In this document: positions 15,209-23,461 of the stretch, one piece after another
Layout of the letters: each line of letters begins with the position of its first letter
How positions within the stretch are numbered: the stretch's first letter is position 1
NCBI GenBank assembly: GCA_963846915.1
Contig: CAWJXV010000003.1
Span: 18,517 to 82,516 of the forward strand
DNA: 64,000 nucleotides
Direction: 5' to 3'
Source: PALSA-612 sp963846915
GTDB taxonomy: Bacteria > Actinomycetota > Thermoleophilia > Gaiellales > Gaiellaceae
The notes under the pieces: model-generated
Databases searched by the model: none
Seen by the model: the letters and a program-made list of their open reading frames with translations, nothing else
Told to the model about the DNA's origin: nothing
Program-made: the position numbers and the translations under genes

Positions 15209-16545
15209 GCCGCCACCTCGGACAGCACCGACACGAGCCGGTCGATGTCGGCAGTCGAGCGCTTCTCCGTGACCGCAACGAGGAGCGAGTCGTCGAGGCC
15301 GGAGTAGTCGCGCCCGAGCCGGTAGCCCGGGTGCACGCCGCGCTCACGGGCGGCGCGAATCACTTCGCCGGCAGGTCGTCCGACGCGCACGGCAAACTCC
15401 TTGAACGTTGCCTTATCGGAGAACACCGCCTCGAAACCGGCCGCCGCCAGCTCGCGCCTGGCATAGCCCGCGAGCGCCATGCACGTCTCCCCCAACTCGC
15501 GCAAGCCCTGCGGCCCGAGCCAGGACAGGTAGACGAGGCCACCGAGGGCGAGCAGCGTCTGGTTCGTGGTGATGTTGGAGGTCGCCTTCTCGCGGCGGAT
15601 GTGCTGCTCACGCGTCGAGAGCGTGAGCACGTACCCCCGCTCTCCCGCGAGGTCGGTCGTCTCGCCGACGATCCGGCCGGGCATGCGGCGGATGTGCTCG
15701 ATGCGTGCCGCTACGAAGCCGTAGTGCGGGCCGCCGAACGACATGGCGTTGCCGGCACCCTGTCCCTCGCCGATCGCGAGCGCGCAGCCGTAGCGTGCCG
15801 GCGCCTCGAGTACGCCGAGTGAGACGGGATCGACGTGGGCGACGGGCAGGGCACCGGCTCGCGCAGCGGCGGCCGCGATATCAGGCGCGGGCTCGAGACA
15901 ACCGAAGAAGTTGGGCTGCTGGAAGATGACCCCGGCTGCGTCCCTCGCCGCCTCGGCGACGCGCTCGGGATCTGTCGTGCCGTTCTCGTGCGGAACCTCG
16001 ACGACCTCGAGGCCGAAGCCGGGGGCGTAGGTCTTGACGACCTGGCGAACCTGCGGGTTCGTCGCCTCGGTGACGACGACCTTCGCGCGGCCCGTCACGT
16101 GGCGGGCGACGAAGCACGCATCGGCGGCGACCGTCGTCCCGTCGTACCCGGATGCGTTGGACACGTCCATGCCGGTCAGCTCGCAGATCGCGGTCTGATA
16201 CTCGAAGATCGCCTGCAGCACGCCCTGGCTCATCTCCGGCTGGTACGGCGTGTACGCCGTGAGGAACTCGCCGCGGGAAAGCATCGTGTTGACGACCGCG
16301 GGGACGTAGTGGTCGTAGATCCCGGCGCCGAGGAAGGACAGTTCGACGCCTGCGTGGGCGTTCCGGCGCGCCAGCTCCTCTAGGTGGGCTGCGATCTCCT
16401 GCTCGGCGAGCGGCGGCTCGAGGTCGAGCGACCGGCCGAGCCGGACGCCCGCCGGGATGTCACGGAACAGCTCCTCGACGGACTCGACGCCGACAGTCGC
16501 GAGCATCGCCTCGCGATCGACGTCGGTCAGCGCGATGTATCTCAC
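15205..16545 (-). CDS. gcvPA: glycine dehydrogenase (decarboxylating) subunit 1
   Basis: A 446-residue non-PLP-binding half of the split P-protein, which pairs with GcvPB to form the active alpha2beta2 enzyme. Family sequence includes DIPAGVRLGRSLDL, SFLGAGIYDHYVP, AYTPYQPEMSQG and AIFEYQTAICELTGM. Overlaps gcvH and gcvPB by 4 nt on each side. The split form is usual outside proteobacteria and mycobacteria. Confidence 0.96.
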   Translation of the reverse strand: MRYIALTDVDREAMLATVGVESVEELFRDIPAGVRLGRSLDLEPPLAEQEIAAHLEELARRNAHAGVELSFLGAGIYDHYVPAVVNTMLSRGEFLTAYTPYQPEMSQGVLQAIFEYQTAICELTGMDVSNASGYDGTTVAADACFVARHVTGRAKVVVTEATNPQVRQVVKTYAPGFGLEVVEVPHENGTTDPERVAEAARDAAGVIFQQPNFFGCLEPAPDIAAAAARAGALPVAHVDPVSLGVLEAPARYGCALAIGEGQGAGNAMSFGGPHYGFVAARIEHIRRMPGRIVGETTDLAGERGYVLTLSTREQHIRREKATSNITTNQTLLALGGLVYLSWLGPQGLRELGETCMALAGYARRELAAAGFEAVFSDKATFKEFAVRVGRPAGEVIRAARERGVHPGYRLGRDYSGLDDSLLVAVTEKRSTADIDRLVSVLSEVAA

Positions 16546-16940
16546 GCCAGGTCTTCGAGCAGTTTCCTGTATGTCGCCGCGTCGAGCAGCGCATCGAGCT
16601 CACTCGTGTCTGTCATGCGCACGCGGATCAGCCAGCCCTCGCCGTACGGATCGTCGTTGACCGTCTCGGGCTCGTCGACCACCTTCTGGTTGACGGCGAG
16701 AACCTCGCCCGAGAGTGGCGCGATCAGGTCGGACACCGCCTTGACGGACTCGACCTCGCCGTAGGGGGCGTCCTTGCCGATCGTCGCGCCCACGTCGGGC
16801 GGCTCGTAGTGCACGAGCTCGCCGAGCGAGTCCTGCGCGTACCAGGTGATGCCAAGGGTCGCCTCGTCGCCCTCGATGCGGGCCCAGTCGTGTTCCTTGT
16901 GGTACCGGAGGTCGTCGGGATAGCTCTCGGACGCCGCCAT
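16542..16940 (-). CDS. gcvH: glycine cleavage system H protein
   Basis: A 132-residue lipoyl carrier that shuttles the aminomethyl group between P, T and L proteins. The lipoyl lysine is Lys67 in GEVESVKAVSDL, with KEHDWAR and ITWYAQDSLG before it. I start at the ATG at 16940, which has AGGAG 10 nt upstream; an open frame to 17057 is the shadow of gcvT. It begins 4 nt after the gcvT stop. Confidence 0.95.
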   Translation of the reverse strand: MAASESYPDDLRYHKEHDWARIEGDEATLGITWYAQDSLGELVHYEPPDVGATIGKDAPYGEVESVKAVSDLIAPLSGEVLAVNQKVVDEPETVNDDPYGEGWLIRVRMTDTSELDALLDAATYRKLLEDLA

Positions 16941-16944
16941 TTCG

Positions 16945-18006
16945 TCAGTGCTCCTCTCGCTTGTAGATCGGTTTCCGGACGATCTTCGCCCGTCGCGGCT
17001 TGCCGCGTACGTCGATGGTGAGCTCCGTCCCCGGCTCTGCGGTCGCGGCGGGGACATAGCCCATGCCGATGCCGCGGTCGAGCATCGGCGAATGCGTGCC
17101 CGAGGTGACCTCGCCTCCTCCGGCGATGGGCATGCCCTGGCGCGGGATCGCGCGCTCCTCCATCACGAACGCGGCGAGCCGCTGGTCGGGGCCCTGTTCC
17201 TTGATCCGGCGCAGCTCGTCCGAGCCGACGAACTCGCGGTCGAGCGCGCACACCCAGCCGAGCCCGGCCGAGATCGCGTCCGTATCCGGAGAGATGTCGT
17301 TGCCGTGTAGCGGGAAGCACATCTCGAGCCGGAGGGTGTCTCGCGCGCCGAGGCCACAGGGCTTGACGCCGCGGCTGAGCACGTTCTCCCAGAGGTCGCC
17401 GGCCTCCTCGGCCATGACCATCAGCTCGACACCCTTCTCGCCCGTATAGCCGGTGCGGTTGATCATGCAGGCGATCCCGTCGATCTCGCCCTCGGCGAAC
17501 GTGAATCCGGGCGCATCGTCGAGACCCAGGCGCTCGAGGGACCTCGGCCCCTGGACCGCGATCAGCCCGTATTCGTCGGAGACGTCGCGCACGTCGGAGC
17601 CGGGCAGCTCCCGGTCGCGCACCCACTGGAAGTCGATGTCCGCGTTCGACGCGTTGACGATCAACAGGAACCGGCAGCGGTCGAGCCGGTAGACGATCAG
17701 GTCGTCGACGATCCCGCCGCGCTCGTTCGTCAGGAGCGTGTACTGCGCCTCGCCGATCCCGATCCGCGCGACGTCGTTCGAGAGCAGCGAGGCGAGCAAC
17801 TGCTCCGCCCGCGGCCCCTCGACGTCGATCTCGCCCATGTGCGAGACATCGAACGCGCCCGCGTCCTCCCGCACCGCGACGTGCTCGGCGATGACGCCCT
17901 CGTACTGGACGGGCATCTCCCAGCCGGCGAACGACACCATGCGCGCGCCGAGCGCGACGTGGTGCTCGTAGAGCGGGGTGCGACGAAGACCGGCCCGGGT
18001 AGGCAC
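16945..18006 (-). CDS. gcvT: aminomethyltransferase (T protein)
   Basis: A 353-residue folate-dependent enzyme that releases ammonia from the H-protein intermediate and makes methylene-THF. Recognisable blocks are RTPLYEHHVALGARMVSFAGWEMP, broken here as PLYEHH and VSFAGWEMP, then FDVSHMGEI, NRTGYTGEKGVEL, GLGARDTLRLE and SGTHSP. First gene of the operon. GTG start has TAGCAT 7 nt upstream and no Shine-Dalgarno, so leaderless. Its start lies only 27 nt from the end of ftsZ. Confidence 0.95.
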   Translation of the reverse strand: MPTRAGLRRTPLYEHHVALGARMVSFAGWEMPVQYEGVIAEHVAVREDAGAFDVSHMGEIDVEGPRAEQLLASLLSNDVARIGIGEAQYTLLTNERGGIVDDLIVYRLDRCRFLLIVNASNADIDFQWVRDRELPGSDVRDVSDEYGLIAVQGPRSLERLGLDDAPGFTFAEGEIDGIACMINRTGYTGEKGVELMVMAEEAGDLWENVLSRGVKPCGLGARDTLRLEMCFPLHGNDISPDTDAISAGLGWVCALDREFVGSDELRRIKEQGPDQRLAAFVMEERAIPRQGMPIAGGGEVTSGTHSPMLDRGIGMGYVPAATAEPGTELTIDVRGKPRRAKIVRKPIYKREEH

Positions 18007-18013
18007 GGCCCGG

Positions 18014-18019
18014 ATGCTA
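18014..18019 (-). promoter_or_regulatory. -10 element TAGCAT of the gcv operon
   Basis: TAGCAT on the minus strand is followed by exactly 7 nt and the GTG of gcvT. The same hexamer and spacing occur before the flavoprotein gene at 36083. A -35 would have to lie inside the 3' end of ftsZ. Confidence 0.5.
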
Positions 18020-18033
18020 ACGACGGCGAGCCG

Positions 18034-19140
18034 CTACGAGTCGCGCAGGAACGAGGGCACGTCGAGCACCTCGTCCGGGATGTCGAAGCTCTCGGACGAC
18101 TTCTGCTCGCGCGGTGTCACCGCCGTTGTGGCGACGGGCTCCCGCGGCGAGCGTGGCTCTCCGGCCGGAGTCGCCTTGCGCCGCCGGCGGTGCTGCTCGC
18201 CGAAGCCGGTCGCGATGACGGTCACACGGAGGTCGTCTCCCATCGCGTCGTCGACGACGGCGCCGAAGATGATGTTCGCGTCGCTCGACGCGGCGGCGGT
18301 CACGACCTCTGCGGCCTCGTTCACCTCGAACAGGCCCATGTCCGGGGGACCGGTGACGTTGAGGAGGACGCCGGTCGCGCCGTCGATCGACGAGTCGAGG
18401 AGCGGCGACGACACGGCCTTCTGCGCCGCCTCGGTCGCTCGCTTGTCGCCGTGCGCGATACCGATGCCCATCAACGCGCTGCCGGCCTCGCGCATGATCG
18501 TGCGCACATCGGCGAAGTCGAGGTTGATCAGCCCGGGGATCGTGATCAGGTCGGTGATGCCCTGGACGCCCTGGCGGAGGACATCGTCGGCCAGGCGGAA
18601 CGCGTCCACGACGGACGTGTCCTTGTCGATCACCTGAAGCAGCCGGTCGTTCTCGATCACGATCACGGTGTCGACGCGTGCCTGCAACTCCGCGATGCCC
18701 TGTTGCGCGATCTCGGCCCGCCGGCGCCCCTCGAACGAGAACGGCCGCGTGACCACGCCGACGGTCAGCGCGCCGACCTCGAGCGCGAGATCCGCGACGA
18801 TCGGCGCCGCGCCGGTGCCGGTGCCGCCGCCCTCTCCTGCCGTGACGAAGACCATGTCGGAGCCTTTCAGCGCTTCCTTCAGCTCGTCGCGCGTCTCCTG
18901 CGCGGCCGCGCGACCGACGTCGGGGTTCGCGCCTGCGCCGAGCCCGCGGGTGGCGGCCTCGCCGATGTGGATCTTCACGTCGGCGTCGCTCATCTGCAGC
19001 GCCTGCGCATCCGTGTTGACGCCGATGAACTCGACGCCGGCGAGGCCCGCGTCGACCATCCGGTTGACGGCGTTCGTGCCGCCGCCGCCGACCCCGACGA
19101 CCTTGATCACCGCGACGTAGTTTCCGGATTGACCTCTCAT
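18034..19140 (-). CDS. ftsZ: cell division protein FtsZ
   Basis: A 368-residue tubulin-like GTPase that forms the cytokinetic ring. GTP-binding signature GEGGGTGTGAAP at residues 102-113, T7-loop region GLINLDFADV near 205, and the conserved C-terminal peptide DVPSFLRD that docks membrane anchors. No ftsA lies next to it, so anchoring must rely on another protein such as SepF encoded elsewhere. It has its own promoter about 95-120 nt upstream and a GAGAGG ribosome binding site. Confidence 0.97.
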   Translation of the reverse strand: MRGQSGNYVAVIKVVGVGGGGTNAVNRMVDAGLAGVEFIGVNTDAQALQMSDADVKIHIGEAATRGLGAGANPDVGRAAAQETRDELKEALKGSDMVFVTAGEGGGTGTGAAPIVADLALEVGALTVGVVTRPFSFEGRRRAEIAQQGIAELQARVDTVIVIENDRLLQVIDKDTSVVDAFRLADDVLRQGVQGITDLITIPGLINLDFADVRTIMREAGSALMGIGIAHGDKRATEAAQKAVSSPLLDSSIDGATGVLLNVTGPPDMGLFEVNEAAEVVTAAASSDANIIFGAVVDDAMGDDLRVTVIATGFGEQHRRRRKATPAGEPRSPREPVATTAVTPREQKSSESFDIPDEVLDVPSFLRDS

Positions 19141-19229
19141 CGCTTTCTGCCTCTCACGCGTTGTTTCGACGGAGCGAAGCTGAACCTTTACTGGAGCGTT
19201 ATTGCCTCACCCCGGCGAGTCTGCACGCC

Positions 19230-19260
19230 AGGGTAGGTACTCCTGATTGGCGTGTCAATC
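19230..19260 (-). promoter_or_regulatory. ftsZ promoter, TTGACA-17-TACCCT, with inverted repeat
   Basis: On the minus strand TTGACA (19258-19253), a 17-nt spacer and TACCCT (19235-19230) form a near-canonical promoter. The inverted repeat GATTG-N6-CAATC (19245-19260) covers the -35 box and could be an operator. The leader to ftsZ is then about 80 nt. Confidence 0.6.
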
Positions 19261-19291
19261 GGAGACTCCTGCTTCCGCTGCTCGATAACCC

Positions 19292-20116
19292 TCAACCTCC
19301 GGCTGAGACTTGAGCCTGAGATCCGTCCGGCGCGTAGCCGGCGACGGCTCGTGTCGGGACGCTCACGTCGACGTACAGAGCACTTTCGGAGCGGGGCAGG
19401 ATCGCCGCCGCGACGGCGAGCTTGACCGGCAGGTCGCTCAGGTCGCCGAGACGCACCTCACGGCCGGACTGGAGCTGGAGCACGAGTTGGCCGCTCCCGT
19501 CGTCGCGCACCGCGAGCACACGGCCGGGGAAGCGAGAAGCTCGTAGCGTCGCCGCCACGCGGACGGCGTCTCCCGTCTCGACCTGTGCACCGACGGCCAC
19601 GTCCGCCTCGGCGGCCAGCCAGATCCGTGGTAGCGGCGGATACGCGCCCGGTTCGAGCGCGGCCAGGACACGGCCGGTCCCGGAGACGAGCCAGCCGTCG
19701 GTTGCCCGGCGGAGCACGGCGACCGGTTGCTCGACCGCCACCGTGACCTTGAGCGTGTGCGGAAAGTCGCGGTCGTACCTGACGCTGGCGATCTGTGGGA
19801 GCCCGGCCAGCCGGCGGTCGGCGCCGGAGCGGCCGAACGAGACGAGGCTCTCACCCTCGAGCGGCTCGAGCGCCGAGCGGATGCGCGCCGCCAGGGCGGG
19901 CGGAGCGCCGACCACCTCGATCCGGCGCACGGCGAAGATCGACGTCTCGCGCGCGATCACGTACGCGCCCGCGGCTGCCGCGACCAGCCCGAATCCGATC
20001 GCGAGTGACCGGCCGCTCGGGAGCCAGCCCGCGATCCGCGCGAACCGAGGCGCAGGCCGTGGCAGCGCCTCCGTGTGTGTCAATGCAGGCGCCCGCCGTC
20101 GTCGCTTTCCGGCCAC
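19292..20116 (-). CDS. ftsQ: cell division protein FtsQ
   Basis: A 274-residue bitopic membrane protein of the divisome. It has a basic cytoplasmic N terminus (KRRRRAP), one transmembrane segment around residues 36-55, and a POTRA domain from about 58 (FAVRRIEVVGAP) followed by the FtsQ beta domain (IASVRYDRDFPHTLKVTV). GTG start. It lies 31 nt after murB; the gap holds a perfect 14-bp palindrome (20128-20141). Confidence 0.9.
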   Translation of the reverse strand: MAGKRRRRAPALTHTEALPRPAPRFARIAGWLPSGRSLAIGFGLVAAAAGAYVIARETSIFAVRRIEVVGAPPALAARIRSALEPLEGESLVSFGRSGADRRLAGLPQIASVRYDRDFPHTLKVTVAVEQPVAVLRRATDGWLVSGTGRVLAALEPGAYPPLPRIWLAAEADVAVGAQVETGDAVRVAATLRASRFPGRVLAVRDDGSGQLVLQLQSGREVRLGDLSDLPVKLAVAAAILPRSESALYVDVSVPTRAVAGYAPDGSQAQVSAGG

Positions 20117-20147
20117 GCGGCTGACTTCGCCCTCGAGGGCGCGCTTC

Positions 20148-21059
20148 CTACTCGCCGACCGGGGACAGCTCGAGTGGGCCGACGAGCTCCACCTCGCGCT
20201 CGAGCACGACGCCGAACTCGCCCAGCGCGCGCCGCCGCGCCTCGACCATCAGTGCGAGCGCATCGGCCGCGGTCGCGTCGCCCGTGTTCTCGATGAAGTT
20301 GGCATGGACCGGTGAGATCCGAGCGCCGCCGATCAGGTGTCCCTTGAGCCCGCAGGCTTCGAGCATCCTCCCGGCGCCGAGCTCGTGCTCCGGGTTCTTG
20401 AACACGCTGCCGAACGTCCGCTTGTTGGTCGGCTGTGTTGCCTTCCGCCGCGCGTTCATCTCGGCGACCGTCCGCTTCACATCGTCCGGTGGTCGCGGCA
20501 CGAGACGGAACTCGACCTGCGCGACGACCTGACCCGCCCGGAGGGCGGAGTGCCTGTAACCGAGTTCGAGCTCGGCGAGGGTCAGCCAGCCCGCACCGGC
20601 CGGGTCGACGACGAGCGCGCGCTCGAGCACTCGCGACCAGTCGCTCCCGTACGCGCCGGCGTTCATCCGCACGCCGCCTCCGGCCGTGCCCGGGATCGCA
20701 CAGGCGAATTCGAAGCCGCCGAGGCCCGCACGCCGCACGGCATGCAGGCAGACCGCGTTCGCGGCCCCGCCGCCCGCGATGAGCAGCTCGGCATGGATCT
20801 CGACCGAAGCGAGCTCGCCCGCAAGCCGGACGACGAGCCCGTCGACGCCGTCGTCCGCCGCGAGCAGGTTCGACCCGAGCCCGATCGGGACGATCGGCGA
20901 GCCGCGCTCGGCCGCCCAGCCGACCACGCGCTCCAACTCGGCGAGCGTCCTCGGCTGCGCAAACGCACGCGCCGGCCCACCGATCCCGACCGTGGTCAAC
21001 CGCGCGAGCGGAACCGACTCCTCGATCGCCGTAGCGCCCGGCTGTGCACGCGTCGTCAC
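20148..21059 (-). CDS. murB: UDP-N-acetylmuramate dehydrogenase
   Basis: A 303-residue flavoenzyme that reduces UDP-GlcNAc-enolpyruvate to UDP-MurNAc. FAD-binding blocks are TVGIGGPARAF, VPIGLGSNLLA and GVRMNAGAYGSDW. Catalytic Ser is in NKRTFGSVFKNPE and Glu in ISPVHANFIEN. I choose the GTG at 21059 with AGGTG upstream; the frame stays open to 21410 but that is murC shadow. The start codon sits in one arm of an 8-bp inverted repeat and overlaps the stop of a 42-codon ORF that begins at the murC stop. Confidence 0.94.
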   Translation of the reverse strand: MTTRAQPGATAIEESVPLARLTTVGIGGPARAFAQPRTLAELERVVGWAAERGSPIVPIGLGSNLLAADDGVDGLVVRLAGELASVEIHAELLIAGGGAANAVCLHAVRRAGLGGFEFACAIPGTAGGGVRMNAGAYGSDWSRVLERALVVDPAGAGWLTLAELELGYRHSALRAGQVVAQVEFRLVPRPPDDVKRTVAEMNARRKATQPTNKRTFGSVFKNPEHELGAGRMLEACGLKGHLIGGARISPVHANFIENTGDATAADALALMVEARRRALGEFGVVLEREVELVGPLELSPVGE

Positions 21060-21093
21060 GCTTTTGTCACACCTGCGTCCCACATGCGTGACG
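21054..21093 (-). promoter_or_regulatory. inverted repeat sequestering the murB start codon
   Basis: Perfect 8-bp arms CGTCACGC (21054-21061) and GCGTGACG (21086-21093) flank a 24-nt loop. In the mRNA the murB GTG is inside the 3' arm and the AGGTG ribosome binding site is in the loop. A fold of this kind would limit murB initiation unless opened. Confidence 0.45.
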
Positions 21094-21184
21094 ATTTTTC
21101 CGCTACCGTCAAAAACGGGGGCAGGGCGCGCAAGCGCCCCCGGGGGAAGACAAATCGTCTCGCCATGGGCGGCCCCGGGATCAT
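21056..21184 (-). CDS. possible 42-residue bridge ORF between murC and murB
   Basis: An ATG at 21184 overlaps the murC stop (ATGA) and the frame closes with a TGA that overlaps the murB GTG (GTGA). The product would begin MIPGPPMARRFVFPRG and is basic and Pro-rich, unlike any family I know. Third-position GC falls toward the 3' end, so the peptide itself may not matter. Its translation could carry ribosomes across the gap and melt the hairpin over the murB start. Confidence 0.35.
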   Translation of the reverse strand: MIPGPPMARRFVFPRGRLRALPPFLTVAEKSSRMWDAGVTKA

Positions 21185-22404
21185 GCGAGGGACTCCAGGA
21201 CGAGCTTGGCCGCTGACACGACGTCGTCCGCTCCCTGGGCGAGGACGAGGTCACCGGCACGGGCGCGTCGGGTCGCGTATCTCGCGGCATCGGACAGCTC
21301 GGGCGTCCAGGCGAGCGGCATCCCGGGGCGGAGCTCGGCGAGCGCGTCGACGACGAGCTTGCCGGAGACGCCGTCCGGGCGGGGCTCGCTCGCGCCGGAC
21401 ACGTCCGCAACCGCGACGGCGTCGGCGGCTGCGAGCGCGGCGGCCAGCTCGCGGGCCAGGTGGCGCGTACGCGAGTATCGGAGCGGGCGGAAGACGACGA
21501 GCACGCGCCCCTGCCCGGCGCGCTCGCGCGCGGTCGCGACCGTCACGGCGATCTCCTCGGGGTGATGCCCGTAGTCGCTGACCACCTCCACACCCCGGGC
21601 TTCGCCGTGGACCTCGAAGCGGTGGCCGGCACCGCGATAGCCCGCGAGCACGGGAAGCGCCTCTTCTCGCAAGACGCCGACGAGTTCGAGGGCGCCGAGC
21701 GCGGCAGCCGCGTTGCGTTGGTTGTGCCGGCCGGGAACGGCGAGCTCGACGTCGACCGGCTCGAGCTCGTCGCCGCGCACGACCTCGCCCGCCTGCCCGA
21801 GCCACGCTGCGAACAGCTGCTCGACCTCGGCGCGTGAGCCGAACGTCGCGTGATGGTCGAAGTCGACGTTCGTCAGCACGGCAATCCGCGGCGCGAGCCC
21901 CTCGATCGACCGGTCTGCCTCGTCCCCCTCGGTCACCAGCCACCCGTCCCCGGCGCGCGCGTTGCCCCCGAGCTGCGGCACCTCGGTACCGAGGACGAAG
22001 GCCGGGTCGCGGCCGAGCTCCTGGAGGCAATAGGCGATCATCGCCGCGGTGGTCGTCTTGCCGTGCGTGCCCCCGACGACGATCGACGGCCGCGCCGACA
22101 CGATCTCGCCCAATAGCTCGCCGCGGTGCAGGGCATGCGCGGCGGCCGCGCGCTCGGGATTGTCGAGCGGAACCGCGGTCGAGTAGACGACCTCTGCGCC
22201 GGCCGGCACCCGCGCGGCGTCCTGCTGCCCGATCGCGACGTCGATGCCCGCTTCGGCGAGCAGCGGCGTGAAGCGCGACTCGCGCAGATCCGAGCCGCCG
22301 ACGTCGGCGCCGAGCCCGGCCGCGAGCAGCGCGAGCGCGCTCATCCCGTCGCCGCAGATCCCGACGAACCAGAACCGCCGGCCCGCGAGCTCACCGCCCG
22401 GCAA
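21181..22404 (-). CDS. murC: UDP-N-acetylmuramate-L-alanine ligase
   Basis: A 407-residue Mur ligase that adds L-Ala to UDP-MurNAc. N-terminal nucleotide-binding motif GICGDGMSALA, ATP loop VGGTHGKTTTAAM near residue 110, VPGRHNQRNAAAAL and DYGHHPEEIAVT are all MurC features. The start is a TTG at 22404 inside the end of murG, with GGAGGAG 10 nt upstream. It is somewhat shorter than many MurC proteins (about 450-490 residues) but no domain is missing. Confidence 0.95.
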   Translation of the reverse strand: MPGGELAGRRFWFVGICGDGMSALALLAAGLGADVGGSDLRESRFTPLLAEAGIDVAIGQQDAARVPAGAEVVYSTAVPLDNPERAAAAHALHRGELLGEIVSARPSIVVGGTHGKTTTAAMIAYCLQELGRDPAFVLGTEVPQLGGNARAGDGWLVTEGDEADRSIEGLAPRIAVLTNVDFDHHATFGSRAEVEQLFAAWLGQAGEVVRGDELEPVDVELAVPGRHNQRNAAAALGALELVGVLREEALPVLAGYRGAGHRFEVHGEARGVEVVSDYGHHPEEIAVTVATARERAGQGRVLVVFRPLRYSRTRHLARELAAALAAADAVAVADVSGASEPRPDGVSGKLVVDALAELRPGMPLAWTPELSDAARYATRRARAGDLVLAQGADDVVSAAKLVLESLA

Positions 22405-23461
22405 GGGCCATCAGCTCCTCCGCGATCTCGTCGGCCGCGTCGGGTCGCGCGACCGCCAGCATCCGCTCGGACATCGCCGCAAGGCGCGCCGGGTCGGCAA
22501 GCAGCCTACGAACCATCCCGGGCACGCGGTCGAGCTCCGAGTCGGAGACGACGAGCGCGGCTCCCGCCTGCTCGAAGTAACTCGCGTTCTTCGCCTGATG
22601 GTCCGCCGTCGCGTGCGGGTACGGCACGAGGACAGCGGGCTTGCCCGCGAGCGCGAGATCGTAGACGGAGCCCCCGGCGCGGCAGAGAACGAGGTCGCAG
22701 GCGCCGAGTGCCGCGCCGAATTCGTGCGTGTAGGGAACCAGCCGGTAGTCCGGCCGCGAGACGCGGCCTCGCAGCGCCGCGAAGTCGCGCTCGCCGGCGA
22801 GATGCAGGACGGCCGGCCCTTCGGGCCCGAGATCGCGGACGACCAGCTCGTTGAGGCTGCGCGCTCCCTGGCTCCCTCCGAACACGAGCAGCACCGGCCC
22901 CTCGGCCGGCAGCTCGAAGCGCCGCCGGCCCTCCTCCCGCGAGGTCGGATGGGACCGTGACGGCACCGGCCGGCCCGTGACACGGAACTTCGGCGGCGTC
23001 CGCCCGTGGATCGGGAACGAGAGGAAGACGCGTCGCGCGAAGGGGGCCGCGAGCCGGTTCGCGAGGCCGAGGTGCGAGTCGGCCTCGGTCAGCGCCGCCG
23101 GGATCCGGCGCGTCCACGCAGCGAGCACCATCGGCCCGCCGACATAGCCGCCGCCGCCGAGGACGACGTCCGGCCGACGGCGCGCGAGGATCTGCCGGCA
23201 CGCGAACGGCGCCCGGCCGGCGAGCGCGAGCGACCGGAGCAGCGCCGGGCTCGCCTCGCGCGGGAAGCCGGAGACCTGGAACGGGTCGAGCTCGAATCCC
23301 GCTTCAGGAACGAGCTGCGCCTCGAGCCGATCCGGCGACCCGGCGAAGGTCACCCGTACCCCGCGACGGCTCAGGGCTTCGGCGACGGCGATCGACGGCG
23401 CCACGTGACCGCCCGTCCCCCCGGCCGCGATCACGCACGCGAGCTTGCCGTCCGACTGCAT
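22391..23461 (-). CDS. murG: UDP-GlcNAc:undecaprenyl-PP-MurNAc-pentapeptide GlcNAc transferase
   Basis: A 356-residue peripheral membrane glycosyltransferase that makes lipid II. GGTGGH at residues 14-19, the VLGGGGYVGGP loop, LVFGGSQGARSLNE and LVLCRAGGSVYDLALAGKP (written as two blocks CRAGG and LALAGKPA) fit MurG. The ATG at 23461 has GGGAG upstream. Its first 158 nt overlap the 3' end of ftsW in another frame. Confidence 0.95.
   Translation of the reverse strand: MQSDGKLACVIAAGGTGGHVAPSIAVAEALSRRGVRVTFAGSPDRLEAQLVPEAGFELDPFQVSGFPREASPALLRSLALAGRAPFACRQILARRRPDVVLGGGGYVGGPMVLAAWTRRIPAALTEADSHLGLANRLAAPFARRVFLSFPIHGRTPPKFRVTGRPVPSRSHPTSREEGRRRFELPAEGPVLLVFGGSQGARSLNELVVRDLGPEGPAVLHLAGERDFAALRGRVSRPDYRLVPYTHEFGAALGACDLVLCRAGGSVYDLALAGKPAVLVPYPHATADHQAKNASYFEQAGAALVVSDSELDRVPGMVRRLLADPARLAAMSERMLAVARPDAADEIAEELMALAGR

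Noticed and set aside
12813..15347. One 844-codon frame covering gcvPB and proline dehydrogenase
   Set aside because: Only the last 311 codons match a family; the rest is a shifted reading of gcvPB.
19292..20116. ftsQ reading as a lone POTRA outer-membrane protein
   Set aside because: Position between murB and ftsZ and the single N-terminal membrane helix fit FtsQ.
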